This document shows positions 30,009 through 39,126 of a stretch of 57,392 nucleotides of DNA, in pieces. Source of the stretch: a virus; the IMG/VR virus record IMGVR_UViG_3300048587_000172, positions 1 through 57,392 of that record; one strand, 5' to 3'. The notes beneath the pieces were generated by a model. It was not told the origin of the DNA. It ran no database searches and worked only from the letters and a program-made list of their open reading frames with translations. Every line of letters begins with the position of its first letter. Position 1 is the stretch's first letter. The position numbers and the translations under genes are program-made.

Positions 30009-31496
30009 ATGAGTAAAGAAAAAGATCATAATAAAGTAAATGATACTACTTCAACATATGATGATATGGCCTTTGAATGGGAATTGCCTATAGCATTAAT
30101 GGGCGGAACCATTGCTATGCGCAATAAAGGCCGAGAATACTTACCACAAGAACCTAAAGAATTAGATGTGTCATATAGTAATCGAGTGGCAAGATCATTT
30201 TTATATAATGGATATGCCGATACTGTTGATAAATTAAGTTCAAAACCTTTCACTCAACCTATCACACTTACTAATAGTCAAAAATTAGATAAACGTTTAC
30301 AGTTAATCGAAAAGAATTGCGATAAACTTGGAACAAATATTACAGGATTTTTTAAATCCTCTTTATATAACGCTATTGATAGAGGGTTAACTTACGTTAT
30401 CTGTGATTTTCCTTCTATTTCTGAAACTGCTACCCTTGCTGATGAAAATTCTATCGGCGCTCGCCCTTACTTCATTTATCTTGATCCTGTTCAATTAATT
30501 GGATGGCGTACTACAACTAATCCAGATGGATCAGTAAAAGTTACGCAAGTAAGATATTTTGAAAATACCATTGTTGATAGTGGTAGATATGGAGAAAAAC
30601 TGGTTAAAATTGTTAAAGTTTGGAATATAGATAGTTGGGAAATTTGGGAGCCTTCCGAAAAGAATGAGTCTGTATATGTTCAGACAAAGAAAGGTAAACA
30701 TAGCTATCCAGACGGTATACCTATTAAAGCTTTCTATACTAATAAAACTGGATTCATGACTGGACGGCCTGCTTTAATAGAGTTAGCTTGGACTAATTTG
30801 TGCCACTGGCAGAGTAGTAGCGATCAGCGTAGTATACTTCGATTTGCGCGTTGCGGTACTATATTTGTAAAAGGTATGTCCAATGAGGAATTTACAAGTC
30901 AGAATTTTTCTATTGGACCTAGCCAAGTTTTATTAGCGTCTAATGAACAAGCTGGAATGGATATTGTCGAATATAGCGGCAGCGCCATTAAAGCCGGTGC
31001 GGAAGATTTAGAAGCATTAGAAAAGAAAATGGAAATGCTAGGGATGCAACCGTTAGTTGAACGGTCGCAAAATTCTACCGCTACTGGTAAAGCAATTGAT
31101 GAAGGTAGATCAGTAACACGTATTCAGACTTGGATTATTGATTTGCAGATTTTCATACATGAATTATATGGGATGGCTGCAAAATGGTTGAATGTCGAAT
31201 TACCAGATGATTTCAAAGTTGAAGTATTTGCAGATTTTATCGCTGAACTTAATAACGCAACAGAAATATCTGCAATTGAAACCGCTAGACAAGCTGGTGA
31301 TTTAACCCAAAAAACTTACCTATTAGAACTAAAGAGACGAGGGGTTTTATCTTCTAATATTGATATTGATGAAGAATTAGCAGCTATTAAATTGGAAGGT
31401 CCGTCTTTAGGATCATTAGGATTAGACGATAATGACGATCCTATTAATAAACATACTAATGACCCTACTAATGACCCTACTAAAATTGAAGAGTAA
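30009..31496 (+). CDS. Portal protein (DUF4055-like)
   Basis: 495 residues. The N-terminal region FLYNGYADTVDKLSSKPFTQ and later RPYFIYLDPVQLIGWRT, GRPALIELAWTNLCHWQSSS and KMEMLGMQP match the portal-type family DUF4055. The C-terminal 35 residues are Asp/Asn/Pro-rich and contain a short direct repeat (NDPTNDPT). It forms the ring at one capsid vertex through which DNA passes. Followed with a one-base overlap by the head morphogenesis gene, the standard order. Confidence 0.85.
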   Translation: MSKEKDHNKVNDTTSTYDDMAFEWELPIALMGGTIAMRNKGREYLPQEPKELDVSYSNRVARSFLYNGYADTVDKLSSKPFTQPITLTNSQKLDKRLQLIEKNCDKLGTNITGFFKSSLYNAIDRGLTYVICDFPSISETATLADENSIGARPYFIYLDPVQLIGWRTTTNPDGSVKVTQVRYFENTIVDSGRYGEKLVKIVKVWNIDSWEIWEPSEKNESVYVQTKKGKHSYPDGIPIKAFYTNKTGFMTGRPALIELAWTNLCHWQSSSDQRSILRFARCGTIFVKGMSNEEFTSQNFSIGPSQVLLASNEQAGMDIVEYSGSAIKAGAEDLEALEKKMEMLGMQPLVERSQNSTATGKAIDEGRSVTRIQTWIIDLQIFIHELYGMAAKWLNVELPDDFKVEVFADFIAELNNATEISAIETARQAGDLTQKTYLLELKRRGVLSSNIDIDEELAAIKLEGPSLGSLGLDDNDDPINKHTNDPTNDPTKIEE

Positions 31497-32614
31497 TGGC
31501 AGAAGAATTTATTGATAATCAAAAAGAAGAAAAAAATTCTACTACCTTATTTGCATGGTTAGCAATAAGGTATATGATTCTATTGGAATTATATAAAAAT
31601 AAATTAGTTCAAGAATCAGTAAAGAATTTTAATGTTCTGGTGTTAAATTCCTATGTTAAAAAATGGGAAGAAATATTACAAAAAATTGAACGAAGTGGAA
31701 GTAAAACACGTCTTGAGGCTAACAAAAGTATTTCAGGTTCAATATCTGAAACGAAGAAAACACTTAAAAATGGTATTAAAAAAGTTTCGAAAAAAATCAC
31801 AAAAGAATTAGAAGATTTAATTAATATAGAAACCGATTGGCAGGTATCTACACTTAGTAGAATTATTCCTATTGAAATTGGAAAAGGTATTGCACCTTCA
31901 CCACAATTTCTCAATACGATAATAACTTCAAAACCTATGCAAGGTAAGTTATTATCAAAATGGTTTAGTGGTTTAACTGCTGAAATTCAATCGAAAGTTC
32001 AAGCTACTTTAAATATTGGTTTAGCAAAAGGGGAGACGATTCCTGAATTAACACGTAGGTTAATAGGAACACGAAAAAATCAGTATAAGGATAGCGTATT
32101 AAATATTCCTAGACGAAATGTTGAAGCTATTGTAAGAACTGCTGCATCACATGTAACAAATCAAGCTAGAGTAGAAACTTATAAAGCTAACAAAGAATTG
32201 TTCAAAGGTTGGCAATTCGTCGCTACTTTAGACGATAGAACAACATTGATTTGTATTTCGGAAGATGGTAATGTATATAATATCGGTGAAGGTCCGATAC
32301 CACCACTGCATTGGAATTGCCGATCAACTACCATTCCTGTTATGAAATCTCTACAGGAAATGGGATTTACTAAAGATGAAGATTATAAACTTCCGGTAGG
32401 TACTCGTGCTTCCTTTAATGGTCAAGTAGCTGCAAATATCAAATATAAAGATTGGTTAAAATCGCAATCGAATCAATTTCAAGATAGAGTATTAGGAAAA
32501 GAAAGAGCAGAGTTATTCCGATCAGGAAAAATAGCTGCTGATAAATTTGTAAATGATAAGGGAAAAACGTTGACCCTTTCACAATTACGTGTCTTATTGA
32601 GAAAGCAGGATTAG
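31496..32614 (+). CDS. Head morphogenesis protein (SPP1 gp7 / Mu gpF type)
   Basis: 372 residues. The diagnostic segment is RTAASHVTNQARVETYKA, then FVATLDDRTTLICISEDGNV and PPLHWNCRSTTIPV (about 215-285). The N-terminal half is helical and Lys-rich. It is a minor head protein acting with the portal during procapsid assembly. Position between portal and scaffold is canonical. Confidence 0.88.
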   Translation: MAEEFIDNQKEEKNSTTLFAWLAIRYMILLELYKNKLVQESVKNFNVLVLNSYVKKWEEILQKIERSGSKTRLEANKSISGSISETKKTLKNGIKKVSKKITKELEDLINIETDWQVSTLSRIIPIEIGKGIAPSPQFLNTIITSKPMQGKLLSKWFSGLTAEIQSKVQATLNIGLAKGETIPELTRRLIGTRKNQYKDSVLNIPRRNVEAIVRTAASHVTNQARVETYKANKELFKGWQFVATLDDRTTLICISEDGNVYNIGEGPIPPLHWNCRSTTIPVMKSLQEMGFTKDEDYKLPVGTRASFNGQVAANIKYKDWLKSQSNQFQDRVLGKERAELFRSGKIAADKFVNDKGKTLTLSQLRVLLRKQD

Positions 32615-32618
32615 GTTT

Positions 32619-33395
32619 ATGTCGTTACCAGCAATTGTAGATAGTTTGGATGGATTGTCCGAAGATATTGCAAAAGAATATAAGGATAACGGTAAGGGTA
32701 AATTTATCCTTGACGTTACTCCTGTCGGTACTGTCGCATTAGAAGATGTTGGCGGATTGAAATCTTCTTTGATGAAAGAACGTAAAGAAAGAGAAATCGC
32801 TGTTAACGCACTTAAAAAGTTTGAAGGTATTGAAGACCCCGAAGCAGCTAAAGAAGCTTTAACAAAATTAGATGAGGTTAAAAACTGGAAGCCAGACGAA
32901 AAAGTCGAACAAATGATGAAGGCTAGAACTGCTGATTTAGTAACCAAACATAAAAAAGAATTAGATGCAAAAGATACCGAATTTAATTCGGTAGAAAAGC
33001 AATTGCAGAAGCATTTAATTGATGATGCAATCACTAAAGCTGTTATTGCTGAAAAAGGTAAAGTAAATATTCTTAGTCCGCATCTTCGCGCACATGTTAA
33101 GATGAAAAACGTAAATGGTATACGTGTACCATCCGTGGTGGATGAAGCTGGAAATGAACGAGTAAATAATTCCGGTAATTTAATGACTATTCAGGAATTA
33201 GTTTCTGAATATAAAGCAAATGAAGAATTTGCAGTTGCTTTCGAAGCAACAGGGACTACTGGCTCTGGCGGTGGTGGTCCAAATCAAAGAAAAACCACTG
33301 CTACTAATTCTACGTCGAAAGTATCTAAGGATGATGCAAACGCTATTGAAAATAATCTAGAGGGGATTGCATCAGGTAAAGTAAACGTAGTCTAA
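32619..33395 (+). CDS. Scaffolding protein
   Basis: 258 residues. A long helical coiled coil (about 45-140; KKFEGIEDPEAAKEALTKLD) is followed by a segment ILSPHLRAHVKMKN and a disordered Gly/Ser/Thr tail (TGSGGGGPNQRK). This matches phage scaffolds that template the capsid and are then removed. A terminator and the coat gene follow directly. Confidence 0.82.
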   Translation: MSLPAIVDSLDGLSEDIAKEYKDNGKGKFILDVTPVGTVALEDVGGLKSSLMKERKEREIAVNALKKFEGIEDPEAAKEALTKLDEVKNWKPDEKVEQMMKARTADLVTKHKKELDAKDTEFNSVEKQLQKHLIDDAITKAVIAEKGKVNILSPHLRAHVKMKNVNGIRVPSVVDEAGNERVNNSGNLMTIQELVSEYKANEEFAVAFEATGTTGSGGGGPNQRKTTATNSTSKVSKDDANAIENNLEGIASGKVNVV

Positions 33396-33404
33396 TTAAA
33401 ACTC

Positions 33405-33440
33405 AACATACCTGCAATTGACTTTGCAGGTATGTTTTCA
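33405..33440 (+). terminator. Hairpin terminator before the coat gene
   Basis: AACATACCTGCA (33405-33416) pairs perfectly with TGCAGGTATGTT (33425-33436), then TTC. It may allow partial read-through. The 110 bases to the coat start are GC-richer, with no gene and no clear promoter. Confidence 0.75.
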
Positions 33441-33546
33441 TATAGTTCAGTCTTACAACATATCTTTTCGGTGGGATACCGGACGCGCTGGGATGGCGTG
33501 GGAATATGTGGAAATTCCTAACACTTTTCTCATTGGAGCAGCGCAA

Positions 33547-34797
33547 ATGGCAAATGACTTATCCGCAATCATGCCGAAGATTATCGCACGTGGCTTAATG
33601 CTTCTTCGCCCTAAGTTTGTTGTACCACGTACAATCAATTCGGATTACAGCAAAGAAGCTACGAAAAAAGGTACAGTAATTAATATCCCTATTGCGGCTA
33701 ATGTTGGTGTGCGGGATGTTACTCCCGGCCCTGTAAAGCCGAATAACGTAGATTTAACTTTATCACAAGCTGAAATTCGTTTGGATCAGTGGAAACAGAA
33801 TGATCCAATTCACTTGACTGATAAAGAACTCGCCGAAATTGATAGCAAAGAACATTTCTTGCCGATGCAAATGCAGTCGGCATTAAATGGATTAGCTGCT
33901 GCTGTTAATACTCAAATCGTGAGTAATTATAAAGGTCCAACAAACGGTATCTTTAATGTGTGGGGTACTCCGGGTACTACACCATTTGCTGATACTAATA
34001 CTTCTAATCCTAATTACGGTGTGAAACCTGCTACGAATGCAATGCGCATTCTTAACAGTGAAAATTCGCCTGATGAAAACCGTAGCGCAATTCTTAATTA
34101 TACAGCGGAAGCCGCTGCAATGGAATTGGCAACTTTCCATGAAGCTGATAAAACTGGTACACGTGAAAATCGTTTGCAAGGTGATATCGGTCGTGTTATG
34201 GGAATTGATTGGTATGGTACTGCTGGTGTATTAACCCATACCGCTGGTACTGTAATTAATAACTCCAGTGCACGCGAATTAGCAGTTAATAACAGCGGTG
34301 GTTATGCTGCTGGTACTTCTGCTTTAAACGTAGATAAGGGTGCTGCATCTACTGCTACTGGCACTCTTGTTTTAGGTGATATCATTAAGTTTGCAGGTCA
34401 TTCGCAAACTTATACTGTTATCGCAAATCCAGCAAGCGGTAATTATTCCAACGGTGCATATACGCTTGGATCAAATGCTGTTTCAGGTTTGATGATTTAT
34501 CCACCGCTTCGCGCGCCAGTAATTGATGATGAAGTCATTACAATCATGGCTTCACACGTGGTTAATATGGCGTATCATCGTGATGCGTTTGGTTTTGCAA
34601 TGCGTTCGTTGCAAAGCGAAAATGCGTTACTGAATAGTATCGGTGGTTCTATTATTCAATCCTATCAAGACCCTATGACGGGTATTGTACTGCGCTTGGA
34701 AGTTTCAAGGCAGCACAAACAAGTTACGTGGGAATTTGATATTTTATGGGGAAGTTCATTAGTTCGGCCAGAATTGGCTGTTCGATTAATTGGCTAA
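33547..34797 (+). CDS. Major capsid protein (P22-type coat)
   Basis: 416 residues from ATG 33547, chosen for GGAG upstream; the longer frame begins inside the terminator loop. MANDLSAIMPKIIARGLMLL, then a spine KGTVINIPIAANV and LRLDQWKQNDPIHLTDKEL-like region recall the P22 gp5 coat family. The middle (about 225-310) is an Ala/Gly/Thr-rich insertion domain. Flanking terminators and codon-optimised sequence fit very high expression. Confidence 0.82.
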   Translation: MANDLSAIMPKIIARGLMLLRPKFVVPRTINSDYSKEATKKGTVINIPIAANVGVRDVTPGPVKPNNVDLTLSQAEIRLDQWKQNDPIHLTDKELAEIDSKEHFLPMQMQSALNGLAAAVNTQIVSNYKGPTNGIFNVWGTPGTTPFADTNTSNPNYGVKPATNAMRILNSENSPDENRSAILNYTAEAAAMELATFHEADKTGTRENRLQGDIGRVMGIDWYGTAGVLTHTAGTVINNSSARELAVNNSGGYAAGTSALNVDKGAASTATGTLVLGDIIKFAGHSQTYTVIANPASGNYSNGAYTLGSNAVSGLMIYPPLRAPVIDDEVITIMASHVVNMAYHRDAFGFAMRSLQSENALLNSIGGSIIQSYQDPMTGIVLRLEVSRQHKQVTWEFDILWGSSLVRPELAVRLIG

Positions 34798-34810
34798 ACC
34801 CTAAGACTTT

Positions 34811-34850
34811 AATCTTCATATTCTTAATCGAGTATGAAGATTTTTCTTTC
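34811..34850 (+). terminator. Intrinsic terminator after the coat gene
   Basis: AATCTTCATA (34811-34820) pairs with TATGAAGATT (34833-34842), then TTTCTTTCC. Confidence 0.85.
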
Positions 34851-34870
34851 CTTTTACTTAGGAGTTAGCA

Positions 34871-35374
34871 ATGTCAGAAGTTACTTTAGAAGAAACCGTA
34901 ACGATGCGTGGTCCCGGTGGTTTAGTAGTTGTAGCGAAGAAAGATGTTAAGCGCTACAAAAATCCGCCTTTCGAATATGAAGTAGTAGAAGATGTTACTA
35001 CCGGTCAACCAAAACCTTCCGAAGATTCACCAAATCCTAATAATTTCACTGCAACAGGAACTATTGATAAGAGTAAGTTAGATCGTTCCATGAATGCAGA
35101 TATGATTAATGCAAATGCACATGCAAACGATCAATCTGTTCGTTTGCATGGACAAAGCGCTGCAGAATTGCAAACTGGAACGTCTACGCAACCTGTTGTA
35201 GATACTACAACAGACGGTAAGCCATTGGATCAGGAAGTTGAAAAAGCTAAAAATAATCAGGAAGATTATTATAGCATGACTGTTGCACAATTAAAGGAAT
35301 TGGCAGCACAACGTAATATTGATATTGTTTCTGGTGCAAAGAAACAAGATATCATTGATGCTCTTACTGCTTAA
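34871..35374 (+). CDS. Head protein with Rho-N/SAP-like C-terminal motif
   Basis: 167 residues with TTAGGAG upstream. The N-terminal 50 residues are strand-like, the middle is a Pro/Asn/Thr-rich linker, and the last 38 residues (YYSMTVAQLKELAAQRNIDI, then GAKKQDIIDALTA) form a small helix-extended-helix of the Rho N-terminal/SAP type. Such proteins between coat and connectors may decorate the head or bind DNA at the neck. Confidence 0.7.
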   Translation: MSEVTLEETVTMRGPGGLVVVAKKDVKRYKNPPFEYEVVEDVTTGQPKPSEDSPNPNNFTATGTIDKSKLDRSMNADMINANAHANDQSVRLHGQSAAELQTGTSTQPVVDTTTDGKPLDQEVEKAKNNQEDYYSMTVAQLKELAAQRNIDIVSGAKKQDIIDALTA

Positions 35375-35379
35375 TCATA

Positions 35380-35901
35380 ATGGCATTAATTGTCGAAGAT
35401 GGATCAGGTATATCATCGGCTGAAAGCTATGCAACGGTAGCTTTCGCCGATGATTACCATTCCAAATATGGCAATTCATTATGGTCAACTCTATCTTTAA
35501 ATCAGAAAGAATTGGACTTAAGAAAAGGTACACGTTTTATAGATTTAGTTTGGGGGTCTAGGTTTAGCGGTATTGTAATGTCAAATGAACAGGGTTTGGC
35601 ATGGCCAAGAATACAAGCTTTTGATTATAACGGTTATCAATTTGATTCAAATATCGTTCCAATTGATTTACAACGTGCAACAGCAGAAGCGGCTTTAATT
35701 GCACAAACACAAGATTTAATGCCTAATTTAGATTTTACTGGTATAATCAAAAGTGAACGCGATAAAGTAGGACCGTTAGAAAGTGAAATTGTTTATATTG
35801 GTGGAAAAAGTCAGTATGCTAAATTCACTACTGTAGAGTATTATTTAAATCGTTTATTAGGTGTTAGTACAAATAATGGATATTCATTAGAGAGAAGCTA
35901 A
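35380..35901 (+). CDS. Head-tail connector (DnaT-like family)
   Basis: 173 residues. MALIVEDGSGISSAESYATV, then DDYHSKYGN and KELDLRKGTRFIDL is the recurrent start of the phage connector family often labelled DnaT-like. Helical, and located right after the coat genes, as for HK97 gp6-type adaptors. It would form a ring under the portal. The DNA-replication label should not be taken literally. Confidence 0.78.
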   Translation: MALIVEDGSGISSAESYATVAFADDYHSKYGNSLWSTLSLNQKELDLRKGTRFIDLVWGSRFSGIVMSNEQGLAWPRIQAFDYNGYQFDSNIVPIDLQRATAEAALIAQTQDLMPNLDFTGIIKSERDKVGPLESEIVYIGGKSQYAKFTTVEYYLNRLLGVSTNNGYSLERS

Positions 35902-36314
35902 TGCCTACTAAAATGGATTTAAGAATACGAGAAATGGTTTCTCGTTTAATGTCTAAATTCGGAGTGAATGGTGAAATTATACCGCCAACACTTGATAGAT
36001 ATGTTCCTGATGAAGGCAGGAATAGAGAAATTAAAAGGGTAGAATCATTTGCTTGCAGAATGTCGCCAATAATCGACAAAGAAGCAAAACAAATGACTTC
36101 CCCATTTGATGGAATTTTGCAGGGTTTGCGGTTAGATGGTATTGATAATATACCTAGATCAAAATTTATGTGTTATGTAAAAGCGGATAATATACCAGAG
36201 ATTACTTTAGATATGCGATTGAAATATCAAAATAAAATCTATACTATCACAAAAGTAGGTACTATTTCCTCTGGTGAATGGATTCCTGTTTATCAATTAT
36301 TCTTAAACGACTAA
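35901..36314 (+). CDS. Head closure / neck protein
   Basis: 137 residues, one-base overlap with the connector. Strand-rich C-terminal half (MRLKYQNKIYTITKVGTISS) and position suggest the stopper that closes the filled head. No strong motif; the call is from gene order. Confidence 0.6.
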   Translation: MPTKMDLRIREMVSRLMSKFGVNGEIIPPTLDRYVPDEGRNREIKRVESFACRMSPIIDKEAKQMTSPFDGILQGLRLDGIDNIPRSKFMCYVKADNIPEITLDMRLKYQNKIYTITKVGTISSGEWIPVYQLFLND

Positions 36315-36790
36315 TGGATGAGGATGTTACTAATATCAATGAGTTTACTGCAAACTTGAAAATAGAAGCAGCAGATATAAATCAACGTACTGTAAACTAT
36401 GTAAAATATATAGCTTTTGAAACGTTGAGAAGATTGGTATTAAAAACACCTGTTGATACAGGTAGGGCTAGAAGTAGTTGGCAAATTGGAATAAGTGATG
36501 TAACTACTGATATTTGGTTAGACGATCCTTTAATAGAAGGAATGAAGAAACTGCAAGAGATTAAGGAATTTGATATAATTTACATTTACAATAATGTTTT
36601 TTATACTTATTACTTAGAACATGGTCATAGTAAACAAGCGCCGAATGGTATGGTGGCAATCACAGTAGAAGAAATAAACCAAATGCCAGTACCAGAAAAC
36701 ATTATGCCGGTAGTATTTTCTTTTACTATGTACGAAGTGCCTAAAGATCAGCGTGAAACGTATGGAAAAGGAATGCAATCTAATCCGTAA
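36314..36790 (+). CDS. HK97 gp10-like neck protein
   Basis: 158 residues from ATG 36314; the longer frame overlaps the previous gene by 36 bases for no gain. LRRLVLKTPVDTGRARSSWQ followed by YYLEHGHSKQAPNGMV is the signature of the HK97 gp10/minor tail-neck family. It links head closure to the tail. Confidence 0.82.
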   Translation: MDEDVTNINEFTANLKIEAADINQRTVNYVKYIAFETLRRLVLKTPVDTGRARSSWQIGISDVTTDIWLDDPLIEGMKKLQEIKEFDIIYIYNNVFYTYYLEHGHSKQAPNGMVAITVEEINQMPVPENIMPVVFSFTMYEVPKDQRETYGKGMQSNP

Positions 36791-37151
36791 AAGATTTGAG
36801 ACTTTAGTTGCTGTTCCTAATAAATTACCATCGTTTTATGATAATCAAAAATTTGATAAACCAAACAATACTTATTACGCAAAAATAAGTATTCTAACAG
36901 GTGCATCAGCACAAGTTGAATTAGGAGACGGCAACAAATTTCGCAATCCGGGTGTGATGGTAGTTCAATTATTTGGACCTACCGGAAAAGGTGATGCAAG
37001 ACATTTACAGTTGATAGATAAGATCAAAGAAAATTTTCGTGGTGTGTCGATTGCAAATATAGTTTTTACTTCACCTTCACAATTCCGTGTGGGAACGTTT
37101 GAAGGTGAATATCAAATGAATGTGAATTGCCCGTTTTACTTTGATGAATAA
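36762..37151 (+). CDS. Tail terminator-like protein
   Basis: 129 residues from ATG 36762, overlapping the previous gene by 29 bases. Alpha/beta order with a strand RNPGVMVVQLFGPTGKGD, then a helix and a final strand, as in lambda gpU-type terminators. The place just before the tail tube gene supports this. Confidence 0.65.
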   Translation: MEKECNLIRKRFETLVAVPNKLPSFYDNQKFDKPNNTYYAKISILTGASAQVELGDGNKFRNPGVMVVQLFGPTGKGDARHLQLIDKIKENFRGVSIANIVFTSPSQFRVGTFEGEYQMNVNCPFYFDE

Positions 37152-37162
37152 GGAATAATACT

Positions 37163-38329
37163 ATGTCATGTGGAACAGCAGGATCAGCGGCAAATCGCGT
37201 TCGTTTAGCGTATGCCGAAGAAAGTGTATTTGACGTTTCACCTGCATCGCCGACGATGCAGAATCTTCGCTATACAAGCGAAAGTTTGAAACAGACTACA
37301 CAAACCCAAACTTCAAATGAAATTCGTGATGATAGGCAGATTGCCGGTATCATTCGAAATGGAATTAATACAGACGGTTCAATTAATATTGAAATGTCTT
37401 ATGGTTCGTTTGATGGATTATTAAAGGGTGTAATGTATTCTGCCGGTTGGAGTAGCCCTGTTTCTGTAACCGCTGCTACTACAGTTAGCTTTGTAGCAAG
37501 TGATAATTCTATCAACGATTCGGGTAACGGATTTGGTAGTTTTGTGGCAAATCAATGGGTTCGCGTAACTGGTTCTACAAATAACAATGGATTCTATAAG
37601 ATTCTTACTAAGGCTAATGGTAAACTAACTGTATCAGGTAAGATTATTGTAGATGAAAGCGCTGGCGCTTCTATCTCTGTAATTATGGGTGGTCAATTAG
37701 TAAACGGGTTGAATTGCACTTCATACGTAATTGAAAAGACTTTTCAAGATTTAGTTGATACTTATGCTGTTTATAATGGTCAAATAGCTAATCAACTTAA
37801 TTTAAACGTAGCTGTTAATTCAATTATGACTGGAAGTTTTGGTTTTGTAGGTACAAGGGAATCATCTACAACTGCTGCATTAGGTGGATCATATACATCA
37901 GCTTCTACTACTGATGTAATTAGTTCAACTGATGGTATTGCTGGGTTTATTGAAAACGGCGCTTTGTTTCCAGTAAGGGAATTTTCTTTTAGTGCAAGCA
38001 ATAACGCGCGTCAGCAAATGAATCTAGGAAGTTTACAGGCTATTGGCGTAGGGGATGGTACGATTTCTATCACAGGCAGTTTACGTGCCTTTTTTAGAAC
38101 CGCTGCATTGTATAATAAGTATCTTTCTTTCTCTGATACTTCATTAGCTATTGCAATGTGGGATTCTTCACGTAATGGCTACGTGGTTGAATTTCCATCA
38201 GTAAAACTTACTGATGGAAGTAGGTTAAGTAGTGGTATCAATACAGATATTATTGCAGACTTATCTTTCACTGCAAAACGACACGCAACGGAAGGTGTTA
38301 CCATTCGAATTGCTAGGTTTCCTGCTTAA
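37163..38329 (+). CDS. Major tail tube protein
   Basis: 388 residues with AAGGAATAATACT upstream. The segment SLKQTTQTQTSNEIRDDRQI with a following GSINIEMSYGSFDGLL is typical of tail tube proteins of this class. A middle region (about 115-165) looks like an inserted Ig-like or repeat domain (TTVSFVASDNSINDSGNGFG). Polymerises to the tail tube around the tape measure. Confidence 0.85.
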   Translation: MSCGTAGSAANRVRLAYAEESVFDVSPASPTMQNLRYTSESLKQTTQTQTSNEIRDDRQIAGIIRNGINTDGSINIEMSYGSFDGLLKGVMYSAGWSSPVSVTAATTVSFVASDNSINDSGNGFGSFVANQWVRVTGSTNNNGFYKILTKANGKLTVSGKIIVDESAGASISVIMGGQLVNGLNCTSYVIEKTFQDLVDTYAVYNGQIANQLNLNVAVNSIMTGSFGFVGTRESSTTAALGGSYTSASTTDVISSTDGIAGFIENGALFPVREFSFSASNNARQQMNLGSLQAIGVGDGTISITGSLRAFFRTAALYNKYLSFSDTSLAIAMWDSSRNGYVVEFPSVKLTDGSRLSSGINTDIIADLSFTAKRHATEGVTIRIARFPA

Positions 38330-38379
38330 TTAATAATTTGTAGTTATTGTTAGTTTCTATTTATTATATTGGAGATAGA

Positions 38380-38784
38380 ATGAAGTTATCTAAGTTCAAA
38401 GAACAAACTTCTGAAATTGAAGGTGTTTGGGTTGATGTTGGCGAAGGTGTACAATTAAAACTTGCACGCGCTGATAACTCTAGTTACCAAAAAGAAGTAT
38501 CTAAAATTCTTTTAGCTTCTTCTAGTGAATTACGTATCCTTCAAGATAGTAATCCTCGAAGGATGGAAATTATTCGTGAAGCAAGAATTAAAGCAATTTC
38601 ACGAACGATTCTTTTAGATTGGCGTAATCTGCAAGATGAAAACGGGAAGGAATTAAAATACTCGCCTGAGTTAGCTGAAAAGATTCTTGTTGAGTATAAA
38701 GAATTACTTGAATTAGTAGATGCTTTTTCTACTAATCGAGAAATGTATAAGGCTAAGCTTGACGAGGATTCCCGAAAAAACTAA
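38380..38784 (+). CDS. Tail assembly chaperone, short form (G-like)
   Basis: 134 residues from ATG 38380 (GGAG upstream). Helical (SSELRILQDSNPRRMEIIRE). Its 3' end carries A AAA AAC immediately before the stop codon (38775-38784), and an open -1 frame continues to 39125. This matches the lambda G/GT arrangement that coats the tape measure during tail assembly. Confidence 0.85.
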   Translation: MKLSKFKEQTSEIEGVWVDVGEGVQLKLARADNSSYQKEVSKILLASSSELRILQDSNPRRMEIIREARIKAISRTILLDWRNLQDENGKELKYSPELAEKILVEYKELLELVDAFSTNREMYKAKLDEDSRKN

Positions 38785-39125
38785 GTGAGGTTTTACTTTG
38801 GTCATTAAAGTATGGACCTAATGTAGAATTTCTAAAAAGTGTAGATAGTGTGGACGGTGGTGGCATTCCTGATGTATTGCTAAACCGTCCACTTCTATAT
38901 CTTGATTTAGAAATTTACTGGGATGCTTTTATTGAACTTAGTAGAACCCGATCAATAGGTTTTGTAGCTAATCCAATTAATATAACCGATATCAGTAACT
39001 ACTTAGATTTTTTAGAAATTTATGTAATGTCTGAAAGACGAGAGTATGTTAAGTGGATTTGGTATCTTGATTCTATTTATATGAAATATCTTCAAGATAC
39101 AGAAAACAGTAAAAGGAAAAACTAA
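38380..39125 (+). CDS. Tail assembly chaperone, frameshifted long form (GT-like)
   Basis: Predicted product of a -1 ribosomal frameshift at the slippery A AAA AAC (38775-38781), joining the G-like protein to 114 residues in the other frame (KLSEVLLWSLKYGPNVEFLK onwards, then YWDAFIELSRTRSIGF). The -1 frame is open only from 38763 and has no ribosome-binding site; a GTG at 38850 is an unlikely start. Total about 248 residues. Confidence 0.85.
38775..38781 (+). promoter_or_regulatory. Slippery heptamer for -1 frameshifting
   Basis: AAAAAAC in the X XXY YYZ phase of the upstream gene, one codon before its TAA. Confidence 0.88.
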
Positions 39126-39126
39126 A

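Noticed and set aside
32594-33034. 146-codon minus-strand open frame
   Set aside because: Antisense to the scaffold gene; typical Ser/Leu/Phe-rich shadow of a Lys/Glu/Ala coding strand.
35380-35901. DnaT-like replication protein
   Set aside because: The gene sits between coat and neck genes; the connector role fits the context and the family label is historical.
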